Below, in pieces: positions 7,395-15,480 of a DNA stretch of 25,416 bases. The DNA comes from an uncultured Alphaproteobacteria bacterium (GTDB lineage Bacteria > Pseudomonadota > Alphaproteobacteria > Caulobacterales > Parvularculaceae): the NCBI GenBank assembly GCA_937895955.1, contig CALAZI010000093.1, positions 1-25,416 of the forward strand, written 5' to 3'. Position 1 is the stretch's first letter. Each line of letters starts with the position of its first letter. The notes under the pieces are model-generated. The model made no database searches and had not been told where the DNA came from. It saw nothing but the letters and a program-made list of their open reading frames with translations. Made by a program: the position numbers and the translations under genes.

Positions 7395-7784
7395 TTATTC
7401 TTCAGGTTGATCGGCGGGGTCAGGAGTAACCCAGCCTTTTCTCCTTAACGATTCATTTAGCGCATAGCCATCAGCGGTTACATAATTTCCATCAATCTTG
7501 GCTGAGTCAGTTCGAGATGGTGCACTGATCGAGAGCCCGTCGTAGAAATGACGTCTTGCGTATTCAAAACATGCAGTTGCCACGCCCTGTCTCTGCCAGT
7601 TCTCGTTTGTATCAGCGGAGTAGAATGATACGCTATCTGGCATTTTTCCGTCGCCCTCATGGACGATAAAGAGAAGTTCCGCGATAATTGTATCATTATT
7701 ATCGAATGCACGGACCACCCCAAGGTCTCCCTGCACAAAATAAGTTCTTCCATCTTTTGTTTGGCAAATTTCTCTTTCAGACAT
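7395..7784 (-). CDS. GNAT-like acetyltransferase, small
   Basis: 129 residues. The central segment NENWQRQGVATACFEYARRHF resembles the acetyl-CoA binding motif (R/Q-x-x-G-x-A) of GNAT N-acetyltransferases, preceded by a strand-rich half (VRAFDNNDTIIAELLFIV) that fits the early part of that fold. At 129 residues it is short for the family, and the C-terminus (GYALNESLRRKGWV) is compatible with the end of a compact GNAT domain. The substrate cannot be inferred. It is a stand-alone cargo gene separated by 254 bp from the nuclease-like gene. The start at 7784 gives the best protein; its ribosome binding site is weak. Confidence 0.55.
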   Translation of the reverse strand: MSEREICQTKDGRTYFVQGDLGVVRAFDNNDTIIAELLFIVHEGDGKMPDSVSFYSADTNENWQRQGVATACFEYARRHFYDGLSISAPSRTDSAKIDGNYVTADGYALNESLRRKGWVTPDPADQPEE

Positions 7785-8026
7785 TGGATTATTCTCGTGC
7801 CTACCTTTCTATTGCATGGCGTATGATACAATGGATTTGGGCGTCGCCATCAATCCGCAGCGCCATTTTTCCCTGTATCCACTAATGAGATGCAGTAGTT
7901 TATTGTCGGCTTTACGTCCAGTTTGAGGATAAGCGCGTCTTTTCGCCTGGGGGACGCAATGTCCGCTTTTTATTGGTCGAGCGGAACTCGCTGGCCCGAA
8001 TTGATCGCAACTGACTTCACCAATCC

Positions 8027-8063
8027 GGCGCGCTGTGCGCGCCACAGTGACGGGCGCTTTTTT
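8027..8063 (+). repeat. Overlapping hairpins, one terminator-like
   Basis: GGCGCGC-TGT-GCGCGCC (8027-8043) is a perfect dyad. The right arm can instead pair GCGCC (8039-8043) with GGCGC (8053-8057), followed by six T residues (8058-8063), an intrinsic-terminator shape. No plus-strand gene ends upstream, so this may be a leader attenuator or part of an origin rather than an operon terminator. Confidence 0.45.
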
Positions 8064-8133
8064 CGAAAACCCACAAATTTCCGCATATGGCCGCAGATTC
8101 CCGCAAATAACCCCAAATTTCCGCCAGTGACGG
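8045..8133. repeat. 20-bp-phased iteron array bracketed by CAGTGACGG
   Basis: Three 14-bp units, CCACAAATTTCCGC (8071-8084), CCGCAGATTCCCGC (8091-8104) and CCCCAAATTTCCGC (8111-8124), start exactly 20 bp apart. Their consensus is CCnCARATTYCCGC. The 9-mer CAGTGACGG occurs on both sides, at 8045-8053 and 8125-8133, exactly 80 bp apart, which is four units of the same period. About two helical turns per unit places all sites on one DNA face, as in protein-binding iterons of oriT or oriV regions. Confidence 0.7.
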
Positions 8134-8151
8134 CGCCCGATTGATGCGCCG

Positions 8152-8194
8152 ATGATCGGTCCTGCGCGAGCAGCGCGCATTGGGAACCGATCAT
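8152..8194 (+). promoter_or_regulatory. Stem-loop covering the traG start codon
   Basis: ATGATCGGT (8152-8160) pairs perfectly with ACCGATCAT (8186-8194). Inside it, TGCGCG (8163-8168) pairs with CGCGCA (8174-8179). The outer right arm includes the first two bases of the traG ATG (8193-8195). The structure could restrain traG translation. The sequence TCCTGC at 8160-8165 resembles the core around the nick of VirD2/RP4-type origins, so an origin role is also possible. Confidence 0.45.
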
Positions 8195-10211
8195 GACCCC
8201 GACCAAGATCCTCATCGGCCAGGCGTTCATCGTGATGCTGATCATTATGGGCGCGCTTGCCGCAGCTACCCAGTATGTCGCCGCGGCGTTCGGGTTCGAT
8301 GCGGCGCTCGGGACGCCGTGGTTCCACTTCGCGGGGACGCCATTCTATTACCCTTGGCGGCTATTCGAGTGGCAATATTCATATGAGGCCTATGCGCCGG
8401 ACGTCTTCATGAAAGGCGGCGCGATCGCGGCCTCTGGCGGCATGATCGGCGCGGCGGCGGCGATCGCCGGGTCCTTGTGGCGGGCGCGCCAGCAACGGAA
8501 CGTCACGACTTACGGCTCGGCGCGCTGGGCGAAGCGCCGCGACATAATAGGCGCCGGACTTTTTGGCGCCGCCGGCGTCTTTCTCGGGCGCTGGCGCGGG
8601 AACTATCTCCGCCATGCAGGCCCTGAACATGTGATGGCGTTTGCCCCGACGCGGTCGGGGAAGGGCGTCGGTCTCGTTGTCCCGACGCTTCTCTCCTGGA
8701 CCGACAGCGCCGTCATTCACGACATCAAGGGCGAGAACTGGCGCCTCACCTCCGGCTGGCGCTCCAAATTCTCGCACTGTCTGTTGTTCGATCCGACGGA
8801 TTTGAACTCCGCGCGCTATAACCCATTGCTCGAGGTGCGGAAGGGCGAGCGCGAGGTTCGCGACGTCCAGAACATCGCCGACATCCTTGTCGATCCTGAA
8901 GGCTCGCTCGAACGCCGATCGCATTGGGAGAAGACCGGCCACGCGCTTCTCGTCGGCGTCATCCTTCACGTCCTTTACGCGGAAGAGGAAAAGACCCTCG
9001 CGCGCGTCGCGGCGTTCCTTTCCGACCCCAAACGCACTTTTGAGCGCACGCTTTCGGTGATGATGTCGACCAATCATCTCGGAACGAAAGAGAATCCAAA
9101 GGTCCATCCCGTGGTCGCGCAGGCCGCGCGCGAGCTCCTCAACAAGTCGGAGAATGAGCGCTCGGGCGTCCTGTCGACCGCCATGAGTTTCCTCGGGCTA
9201 TATCGCGATCCGACCATCGCCGCGGTCACGAGCCGCTGCGACTGGCGGATCGAGGATCTGACGAGCGCCGCGTATCCGCTCTCGCTTTATCTCGTGGTGC
9301 CGCCCTCGGATATCTCGCGGACGAAGCCGCTCGTTCGTCTCGTTCTCAACCAGATCGGCCGCCGCCTCACCGAAACCCTTGAAGGCGAAGAAACTCCCAA
9401 GCGCCGACAACTCCTGATGATGCTCGACGAGTTTCCCGCGCTCGGACGGCTCGACTTCTTTGAATCGGCGCTCGCCTTCATGGCCGGCTATGGGGTGAGG
9501 GCGTATCTGATCGCGCAGTCGCTCAATCAGATCGAAAAGGCATACGGGCCGAACAATTCGATTCTCGACAATTGCCATGTGCGGGTCGCCTTCGCCGCCA
9601 ATGACGAGCGGACGGCGAAGCGCATCTCCGACGCGCTCGGCACCGCGACCGAATTGCGCGCGCAGCGCAACTATGCCGGCCATCGTCTCGCGCCCTGGCT
9701 CGCCCATGTCATGGTCTCGCGCCAGGAAACGGCGCGTCCTTTGTTGACGCCGGGCGAGGTGATGCAGCTCCCCGCCGATGAGGCGATCGTCATGGTGGCG
9801 GGGACGCCGCCGGTCCGCGCAAAGAAGCTTCAATATTACAAGGACGGGAATTTCGTCAGCCGCCGACTGCCGCCGGCGAACGCTTTCCATGTCGACGGGC
9901 GGTATGCCGACGTGCCGGCGCCGCGCGCCGATGACTGGATCGGACGAACGGCCGAAACCGACAGGCGTCTCGACCAACCCTGGTTCGAGCTCGTTAGAGG
10001 CGGAGACAATGCCGATAGCGGCCTCGCGCTGAAGCCAGAGTTCGACGCGCCGAAGACCGAGCAATCCGAAGAGCTGGAACCCGAACAGGCGACCCACGAC
10101 GAGAGCGACGATCTCGCCGAGGCGCGGCGCCTGAAGGAAGTCTCCCGCCGCAGTCTCGTGCGCGCCGCCGCGCTTGACCGGAGCGGATTGCGCGTCGGCA
10201 GGATTTTGTGA
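8193..10211 (+). CDS. traG: TraG/VirD4 family type IV coupling protein
   Basis: Inner-membrane ATPase that links the relaxosome to the secretion channel. Of 672 residues, N-terminal hydrophobic segments lie at about 5-30 and 80-96, followed by the cytosolic ATPase. The Walker A motif PTRSGKGVG lies near residues 152-160. The Walker B region LLMMLDEFPALGRL starts near residue 407, and a later LIAQSLNQIEKAYG is typical of TraG. The C-terminal 80 residues are acidic and variable. The ATG at 8193 lies in a hairpin and lacks a strong Shine-Dalgarno. The stop overlaps the next gene, making this the first gene of the transfer operon. Confidence 0.95.
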   Translation: MTPTKILIGQAFIVMLIIMGALAAATQYVAAAFGFDAALGTPWFHFAGTPFYYPWRLFEWQYSYEAYAPDVFMKGGAIAASGGMIGAAAAIAGSLWRARQQRNVTTYGSARWAKRRDIIGAGLFGAAGVFLGRWRGNYLRHAGPEHVMAFAPTRSGKGVGLVVPTLLSWTDSAVIHDIKGENWRLTSGWRSKFSHCLLFDPTDLNSARYNPLLEVRKGEREVRDVQNIADILVDPEGSLERRSHWEKTGHALLVGVILHVLYAEEEKTLARVAAFLSDPKRTFERTLSVMMSTNHLGTKENPKVHPVVAQAARELLNKSENERSGVLSTAMSFLGLYRDPTIAAVTSRCDWRIEDLTSAAYPLSLYLVVPPSDISRTKPLVRLVLNQIGRRLTETLEGEETPKRRQLLMMLDEFPALGRLDFFESALAFMAGYGVRAYLIAQSLNQIEKAYGPNNSILDNCHVRVAFAANDERTAKRISDALGTATELRAQRNYAGHRLAPWLAHVMVSRQETARPLLTPGEVMQLPADEAIVMVAGTPPVRAKKLQYYKDGNFVSRRLPPANAFHVDGRYADVPAPRADDWIGRTAETDRRLDQPWFELVRGGDNADSGLALKPEFDAPKTEQSEELEPEQATHDESDDLAEARRLKEVSRRSLVRAAALDRSGLRVGRIL

Positions 10212-10762
10212 GGCGCGCCATGACCGGAAGACGCCTCCATATCATCCTGTCGCCGGAAACGGACGTCCTCCTGTCAAAGGCGGTCAAATCCGGCGGCGCC
10301 ACCAGGACGGCGGTCGTCGAGGCCGCCTTGCGCGCAATGCTCGATCGCAACAGCGAAGAGCGCGATCTCGAAAAACTCATCAGCCGCCTCAACAAGCTGA
10401 CGCGCGCCATGGAGCGCCTCGCCGACGACGCGACGGCGCAGACCGAAAGCTTCGCGCTCTTCATTCTCCATTATCTCTCGGTGACGCCGCCTTTGCCGGA
10501 ATCGATGCGCGCGAGCGCCGAGGCGTTGGGCAGGAAGCGCTTTGAAGAATTCGTTTCAGAAGTCGCGTCGCGGCTCCTCGGGCGCGATCGCTTTGCCGAC
10601 GCGCTGCTCGCCCGCATCGATCTTGTCCGTCGCGAGAGCGACGATGATGTTGATGAGGACCTTCGCGACGCGGATGGCGGGCCAACCGAACAAGATTCCC
10701 CCAAGCAATTGAATGGATCGTCGTCTGTTTCGCGCGCGCTCCAAGCGGAGGCGCGATCATGA
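10208..10762 (+). CDS. Ribbon-helix-helix (CopG-like) conjugation protein
   Basis: 184 residues, or 180 if translation starts at the ATG at 10220; the GTG at 10208 overlaps the traG stop. Residues about 5-50 fit a ribbon-helix-helix: a short strand GRRLHIIL, then helices ETDVLLSKAVK and TRTAVVEAALRAML. The middle is helical and the C-terminus (about 145 onward) is acidic and low complexity. CopG-type proteins commonly sit between traG and trbB in alphaproteobacterial transfer operons; they may regulate the operon or help build the relaxosome. It is a plausible binder of the phased repeats upstream of traG, which is inference. Its end overlaps trbB by 4 nt. Confidence 0.8.
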   Translation: MRRAMTGRRLHIILSPETDVLLSKAVKSGGATRTAVVEAALRAMLDRNSEERDLEKLISRLNKLTRAMERLADDATAQTESFALFILHYLSVTPPLPESMRASAEALGRKRFEEFVSEVASRLLGRDRFADALLARIDLVRRESDDDVDEDLRDADGGPTEQDSPKQLNGSSSVSRALQAEARS

Positions 10763-11748
10763 GCGTAGCTCTCGACGAAACCGGCCTCCGCCGCGCCGCC
10801 ATGCTGAAGACGGCGTTCGGCCCGGTCATCGGCGCGGCGCTCGACGACGCCACCGTCACCGAGATCATGGTCAATCCTGACGGCGCGCTGTGGATCGAAC
10901 GACTGGGGACGGGACGCGCGCGTGGGCGCGAATCGATGCGCGCCGTCGACGCCGAACGCATCATCCGGCTTGTGGCGAGCCATGTCGGTTTCGATTGCGG
11001 CCGCGACCATCCGATCGTCTCAGCGGAGCTACCGGCAAGCGGCGAACGCTTTGAAGGCGTCTTGCCGCCGGTCTCGGTCGCGCCGGCCTTTTCGATCCGG
11101 AAGCCGGCGACGCGCGCGATGAGCCTTGGCTGCTGGGTCGAGACGGGTTCGCTGACGCGCAGCGAAGCGCTCATCATCGAAGCCGCCATCAGCCGTCGCG
11201 AAAACATCCTGATCTCCGGCGGCACGTCGACCGGCAAGACCACTTTGGCGAATGCGCTCCTCGCCGAGATCGGCAGACGCGACGAGCGCATCGTCATTCT
11301 CGAGGACACGCGCGAGCTTTCCTGCGCCGCGGAGGATGTCGTCAGTTTGCGCTCGTCGCCCGGCGTCGATCTGCAAATGCTCGTCAGGTCGACCATGCGT
11401 TTGCGTCCCGACCGCATCATCATCGGCGAGGTGAGGGGCGGCGAGGCGCTTGATCTGTTGAAGGCTTGGAACACTGGTCATCCGGGCGGGATCGCGACGG
11501 TGCATGCGAATTCCGCGGCGTCGGCGCTTTCAAGGCTCGAGCAACTAACAGCGGAGCGCGCGCATGAAATCCCGCGCGCGCTGATCGGCGAGGCGATCGA
11601 CCTCATCATCCATATCGGCCGGCGCGGCGACAAACGACGCGTCGAAGAAATCCTCCGCGTCGACGGCCATGACCCCCTCCATGGCTATGCGCTCGCGCCG
11701 GCCGATCCCCCGGTTTTTTCAATTGTCAGCGAAGGAGCGACTTTATGA
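10759..11748 (+). CDS. trbB: TrbB, VirB11-like secretion ATPase
   Basis: 329-residue hexameric traffic ATPase powering pilus assembly and substrate transfer at the cytoplasmic face. The Walker A motif ISGGTSTGKTTLA lies near residues 152-164. The Asp box (IVILEDTREL), the Walker B segment (RPDRIIIGEVRGGEALDLL) and the His box (WNTGHPGGIATVHANS) follow in the usual order. An N-terminal domain with DDATVTEIMVNPDG is characteristic of the family. It starts in an ATGA overlap with the preceding gene and ends in an ATGA overlap with trbC. Length and motifs are complete. Confidence 0.96.
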   Translation: MSVALDETGLRRAAMLKTAFGPVIGAALDDATVTEIMVNPDGALWIERLGTGRARGRESMRAVDAERIIRLVASHVGFDCGRDHPIVSAELPASGERFEGVLPPVSVAPAFSIRKPATRAMSLGCWVETGSLTRSEALIIEAAISRRENILISGGTSTGKTTLANALLAEIGRRDERIVILEDTRELSCAAEDVVSLRSSPGVDLQMLVRSTMRLRPDRIIIGEVRGGEALDLLKAWNTGHPGGIATVHANSAASALSRLEQLTAERAHEIPRALIGEAIDLIIHIGRRGDKRRVEEILRVDGHDPLHGYALAPADPPVFSIVSEGATL

Positions 11749-12071
11749 ATGCGAATATGAATAACCGCCGATTGCTGTTGGCTGCGTCGATCATCGCCGG
11801 CGCGGCGTTTCTGGCGAGCCCGGCGTTTGCCGCCGGTTCCGGCATGCCCTGGGAGGCGCCTCTGGCGTCGATCCTCGCCTCGATCGAAGGACCGGTCGCG
11901 CGCATCGTCGCCGTCATCATCATTATCATCACCGGATTAAGCCTTGCTTTCGGCGACACGTCCGGCGGTTTCCGGCGTTTGATCCAGATCGTCTTCGGCC
12001 TTTCGATCGCTTTCGCAGCGACGAGCTTTTTCCTCGCCTTTTTTTCGTTCGGCGGCGGCGCGCTGGTCTGA
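11745..12071 (+). CDS. trbC: TrbC, VirB2-like pilin
   Basis: 108-residue precursor of the conjugative pilus subunit. A signal sequence (LLLAASIIAGAAFLASPAFA) precedes a likely cleavage site at AFA-AGSG near residue 27. Two hydrophobic segments follow (IVAVIIIIITGLSLAFG and IVFGLSIAFAATSFFLAF), as in VirB2/TrbC pilins. A GAAGGAG ribosome binding site lies within the end of trbB. Position between trbB and trbD is canonical. Confidence 0.94.
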   Translation: MNANMNNRRLLLAASIIAGAAFLASPAFAAGSGMPWEAPLASILASIEGPVARIVAVIIIIITGLSLAFGDTSGGFRRLIQIVFGLSIAFAATSFFLAFFSFGGGALV

Positions 12072-12083
12072 AGGAAACCGCAA

Positions 12084-12338
12084 ATGCTCGACGGCTATTC
12101 GATCCCCGTACACCGCAGTTTGACCGAGCCGATGATGATGGCCGGCGCGCCAAGAGGCGTCGCGATCCTCAACGGCACCATCGCCGCGGCGGTCGGTCTC
12201 GGGCTGCAAATGTGGGTCGCAGGGATCGTCATCGCCGTCCTCGGTCACGCCGCAGCGGTCTACGCCGCGAAGAAGGATCCCGCCTTCATCGACGTCGGCA
12301 TGCGGCACCTCAAGCACAAGGCCTATCTCTCATGTTGA
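12084..12338 (+). CDS. trbD: TrbD, VirB3-like membrane protein
   Basis: 84 residues. Typical N-terminus DGYSIPVHRSLTEPMMMAGAPR, then one hydrophobic hairpin (about residues 24-55) and a short cytoplasmic end. VirB3/TrbD proteins are inner-membrane partners of the TrbE/VirB4 ATPase. An AAGGAAA ribosome binding site precedes it. The stop (12336-12338) overlaps the trbE start by 7 nt. Confidence 0.93.
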   Translation: MLDGYSIPVHRSLTEPMMMAGAPRGVAILNGTIAAAVGLGLQMWVAGIVIAVLGHAAAVYAAKKDPAFIDVGMRHLKHKAYLSC

Positions 12339-14770
12339 ACCTGGCGGAATATCAGAAGCGCCCGAAGCGCCTTGCGGATTACCTCCCTTGGGGCTTGCTG
12401 GCGGCGCCCGGCATCGTCCTCAACAAGGACGGCAGTTTCCAGCGGACGATCCGCTATCGAGGGCCGGACCTCGAGAGCGCCAGCGCCGGCGAGCTCCTTT
12501 CCTTCACCGCGCGCGTCAACAATGTGGTGAAACGCTTCGGATCCGGCTGGGCGCTCTTCTTCGAAGCCGCGCGCGTCCCGGCGAACGACTATCCCTCATC
12601 AAATTTTGCCGACCCCGTCGCATGGCTCGTTGATGAGGAGCGCCGCGCCGCGTTTGAGACTGGCGGCGCGCATTTCGAGAGCCAATATTATCTGACCTTT
12701 GTCTGGGCGCCGCCGAGCGATCGGACGCGGAAAGGCGAGGCGCTGTTCCTGACGCGCGACGGCGAGGTGCCATCCGCCTCCTGGCGCGATCATCTCGACC
12801 ATTTCTCGCGCGAGACCGATCGCGCGATCGATCTCCTGGCGACGCTGCTACCTGAATGCGCGGCGCTCGACGACGATGAGACGCTCTCCTTTTTACACGC
12901 GTGCATATCGACCAGGCGCCATCACATCGCTGCGCCAGAGACGCCGATATTCCTCGATGCGATCCTCGCCGATTGCGCGCTTGTCGGCGGCCTTCACCCC
13001 ATGCTCGGCGACGAACATTTGCGCCTCATCTCCGTGCTCGGCTTTCCGCCGGCCTCGGAACCGGGGTTTCTCGATGCGCTCAATCGTCTCGGGTTTTCCT
13101 ATCGCTGGACGACGCGCTTCATCCCGCTCGACAAGGCGCTGGCGACGAAAGAGATCGCCAAATACCGCCGGCAATGGTTCGCCAAACGCAAGTCTGTCGC
13201 CGCGATCATCAAAGAGACCTTGTTCAATGAGCAAAGCGTTCTCCTCGACGCCGACGCCGACAACAAGGCGGCGGATGCGGATGCGGCGTTGCAGGAGCTT
13301 GGGAGCGACGATGTCGCCTTCGGCTATCTGACCGCGACCGTCTCCGTTTCGGATAGTGACGCGGCGATTGCCGACGCCAGGGCGAAAGAGATCGAACGCG
13401 TTTTGAACGGGCGCGGCTTCGTCTCGATCCGCGAGAGCGTCAACGCTGTTGATGCCTGGCTCGGCGCCTTGCCCGGCCATCTCTACGCCAATATCCGCCA
13501 GCCTTTAGTGCACACGCTGAACCTTGCGCATCTCGCGCCCTTGTCAGCGGTATGGGCGGGCGATGACTGGAACCATCATCTCGACGCGCCGCCGCTTTCC
13601 CTAGCGACCACTCACGAAACGACGCCGTTCCGGTATTCGACGCATATCGGCGATGTCGGGCACGCGTTGATTGTCGGGCCGACCGGCGCCGGCAAGTCGG
13701 TCCTGCTCGCTTTGATGGCCCTGCAGTTCCGCCGTTATGAAAACGCGCAAGTCTTCGCCTTCGACAAGGGCAAGTCGATGCGCGCGGCGCTCCTGTCGAT
13801 GGGCGGCGCCTTTCATGATCTGGGTGACGATGCTGCGCTCGCCTTCCAGCCTTTGCGCGATATCGATAACGAGGCTGGCAGCGCGAGAGCGCAGCACTGG
13901 CTGTTGGGTGTTCTCGCGCAAGAAGGCGTCGACATCGATCCTTCCGTTCGCGACGCCCTATGGTCGGCGCTCAAGAATTTGAGCGACGCGCCGGCGAAAG
14001 AGCGCACGCTCACCGGCCTCACTCTGTTGTTGCAGCGCGCCGATCTCCGCGAGGCGTTGAAGCCTTTCACCATTGACGGCGCCCATGGCGGGCTGTTTGA
14101 CGCCGAAGAGGAGACGCTGCAGCTCTCCGACGTCATCGGATTCGAGATGGAGGCGTTGATGCGCCGCGAAGCGGCGGTGGCGCCGGCGCTTTCGCATCTC
14201 TTCGACCGGCTCGACGAACGCTTCGACGGTCGCCCGACTTTGCTGCTCATTGATGAAGCGTGGGTCTTTCTCGATCACCCGCTCTTCGCCGAACGCTTGC
14301 GCGACTGGCTCAAAACCTTGCGCAAGAAGAATGTTTCTGTCGTCTTTGCGACGCAATCCCTGAGCGACATCCAGAATTCTTCGATCGCGCCGGCGATCAT
14401 CGAAAGCTGCCCGTCGCGGATATTCTTGCCCAATGCTCGCGCGAGAGAGGCGAGCATTCGCACCGCCTATGAGGACTTCGGCCTCAATGAGTGTCAGATC
14501 GACCTGATCGCAATGGCGACGCCGAAACGGCATTATTATTACCAGTCCGCGATTGGCGATCGTCTCTTTGAACTGGGGCTCGGGCTGATCGCCCTGGCGC
14601 TCTGCGGCGCATCCGATCCTGAGACGCAAAAACTCATCGACAAAATTGAATGCGAGTCGCCAGGCGATTTCGCCGCGGAATTCCTGCGCGCCAAGGGCCT
14701 CGCCTGGGCTGCCGATCTCATAGCCGATCATCAACTAACTGAAAGGAGATACTCATGCGCCGCCGAATGA
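12332..14770 (+). CDS. trbE: TrbE, VirB4-like ATPase
   Basis: Large 812-residue ATPase of the secretion channel, essential for pilus biogenesis. It starts MLNLAEYQKRPKRLADYLPW, the family N-terminus; the frame is open further upstream but that part lies inside trbD and is not homologous-looking. The Walker A motif VGPTGAGKSVLLAL lies near residue 448. The Walker B segment LLLIDEAWVFLDHPLF lies near residues 636-651, and VVFATQSLSDIQNS is the following conserved motif. The last codons carry the ribosome binding site of trbJ (AAAGGAGA), giving translational coupling. Full length and intact. Confidence 0.96.
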   Translation: MLNLAEYQKRPKRLADYLPWGLLAAPGIVLNKDGSFQRTIRYRGPDLESASAGELLSFTARVNNVVKRFGSGWALFFEAARVPANDYPSSNFADPVAWLVDEERRAAFETGGAHFESQYYLTFVWAPPSDRTRKGEALFLTRDGEVPSASWRDHLDHFSRETDRAIDLLATLLPECAALDDDETLSFLHACISTRRHHIAAPETPIFLDAILADCALVGGLHPMLGDEHLRLISVLGFPPASEPGFLDALNRLGFSYRWTTRFIPLDKALATKEIAKYRRQWFAKRKSVAAIIKETLFNEQSVLLDADADNKAADADAALQELGSDDVAFGYLTATVSVSDSDAAIADARAKEIERVLNGRGFVSIRESVNAVDAWLGALPGHLYANIRQPLVHTLNLAHLAPLSAVWAGDDWNHHLDAPPLSLATTHETTPFRYSTHIGDVGHALIVGPTGAGKSVLLALMALQFRRYENAQVFAFDKGKSMRAALLSMGGAFHDLGDDAALAFQPLRDIDNEAGSARAQHWLLGVLAQEGVDIDPSVRDALWSALKNLSDAPAKERTLTGLTLLLQRADLREALKPFTIDGAHGGLFDAEEETLQLSDVIGFEMEALMRREAAVAPALSHLFDRLDERFDGRPTLLLIDEAWVFLDHPLFAERLRDWLKTLRKKNVSVVFATQSLSDIQNSSIAPAIIESCPSRIFLPNARAREASIRTAYEDFGLNECQIDLIAMATPKRHYYYQSAIGDRLFELGLGLIALALCGASDPETQKLIDKIECESPGDFAAEFLRAKGLAWAADLIADHQLTERRYSCAAE

Positions 14771-15480
14771 AAAAGCTCGCCGCCGCCAGCGCCATCGCGA
14801 TTGCATCGACGTTCACGGTTTGCGGATCTGCAAACGCGCAACTCTTTGGCGGCATCGTCTATGACCCGATCAATTACGCGCAGAACCTCCTGACCGCGAC
14901 GCGCACGCTCACCATGATCAACAATCAGGTGAAGCAATTGACCAATGAAGCGCAGATGCTGGTCAACGAAGCGAAGGAGCTCGCCAATCTTCCCTACTCG
15001 GCGCGAGTGCAGCTCAATCAGCGGCTCGTTCAGATCGAAACGCTGATCAAATCGGCGAATGGTCTCGCCTATGACGTCGCCTCGATTGATGCTTCGTTCC
15101 TTGCGTTGTTTCCGGAAGATTATTCTTCCGTTTCGAATGCGGCGATGGCGTCGGACGCGCGCGTGCATTGGGAGGAAGCCTCGCGCGCCTTTCATGACGC
15201 GATGATCATGCAGGCGAAGATCGCCGAGACGATTTCCGCCGACATGACGGATCTCGACGCGATTGTTTCAAAAAGCGAAACAGCCGTCGGCAATCTGCAA
15301 GTCGAGCAGGCCGGCAACCAGCTGCTGGCGCTGCAAGTGAAACAGGCGATGCAGGCGGCGGAGCTCTTTGCGGTCGCTTCGCGCGCCGACGCCGTTGATC
15401 GCGCGCGTCAGCTGCAGACCGAGGAGCGCGCCCGCATCGCCAACGCCCGCTTCATCGGCGACGGGATCATGTATCCATGA
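14755..15480 (+). CDS. trbJ: TrbJ, VirB5-like protein
   Basis: 241 residues. A signal peptide (KKLAAASAIAIASTFTVCGSANA) is probably cleaved before QLFGGIVYDPINYAQNL, which is the conserved start of mature TrbJ. The remainder is long helical, glutamine-rich sequence, as expected of a VirB5-type periplasmic/pilus-tip protein. The ATG at 14755 has the well-placed ribosome binding site; a second ATG at 14767 is possible. The stop forms an ATGA overlap with a 49-codon ORF in the place where trbK normally lies. Confidence 0.93.
   Translation: MRRRMKKLAAASAIAIASTFTVCGSANAQLFGGIVYDPINYAQNLLTATRTLTMINNQVKQLTNEAQMLVNEAKELANLPYSARVQLNQRLVQIETLIKSANGLAYDVASIDASFLALFPEDYSSVSNAAMASDARVHWEEASRAFHDAMIMQAKIAETISADMTDLDAIVSKSETAVGNLQVEQAGNQLLALQVKQAMQAAELFAVASRADAVDRARQLQTEERARIANARFIGDGIMYP

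Larger units (their letters stand above)
7785..8192. other. Non-coding region upstream of traG, structured; possible oriT/control region
   Basis: 408 bp with no convincing gene. The left half (to about 8020) shows nothing clear. The right half holds overlapping hairpins, a three-unit repeat array and a hairpin reaching the traG start, each listed separately. It separates minus-strand cargo from the plus-strand transfer operon, so it must contain the transfer operon promoter; I could not pick a convincing -35/-10 pair. Confidence 0.6.

Noticed and set aside
8045..8133. CRISPR array
   Set aside because: The repeats are 14 bp with 6-bp spacers, far too short, and there are no cas genes.
12212..12331. 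Upstream extension of trbE
   Set aside because: It lies inside trbD in another frame and reads as Arg-rich non-homologous sequence; MLNLAEYQKRPKRL at 12332 is the family start.
13958..14734. Long minus-strand open frame opposite trbE (and similar frames opposite traG, trbB and trbL)
   Set aside because: It mirrors a strongly supported gene in high-GC DNA, has no recognisable domain or ribosome binding site, and is best explained as a shadow.
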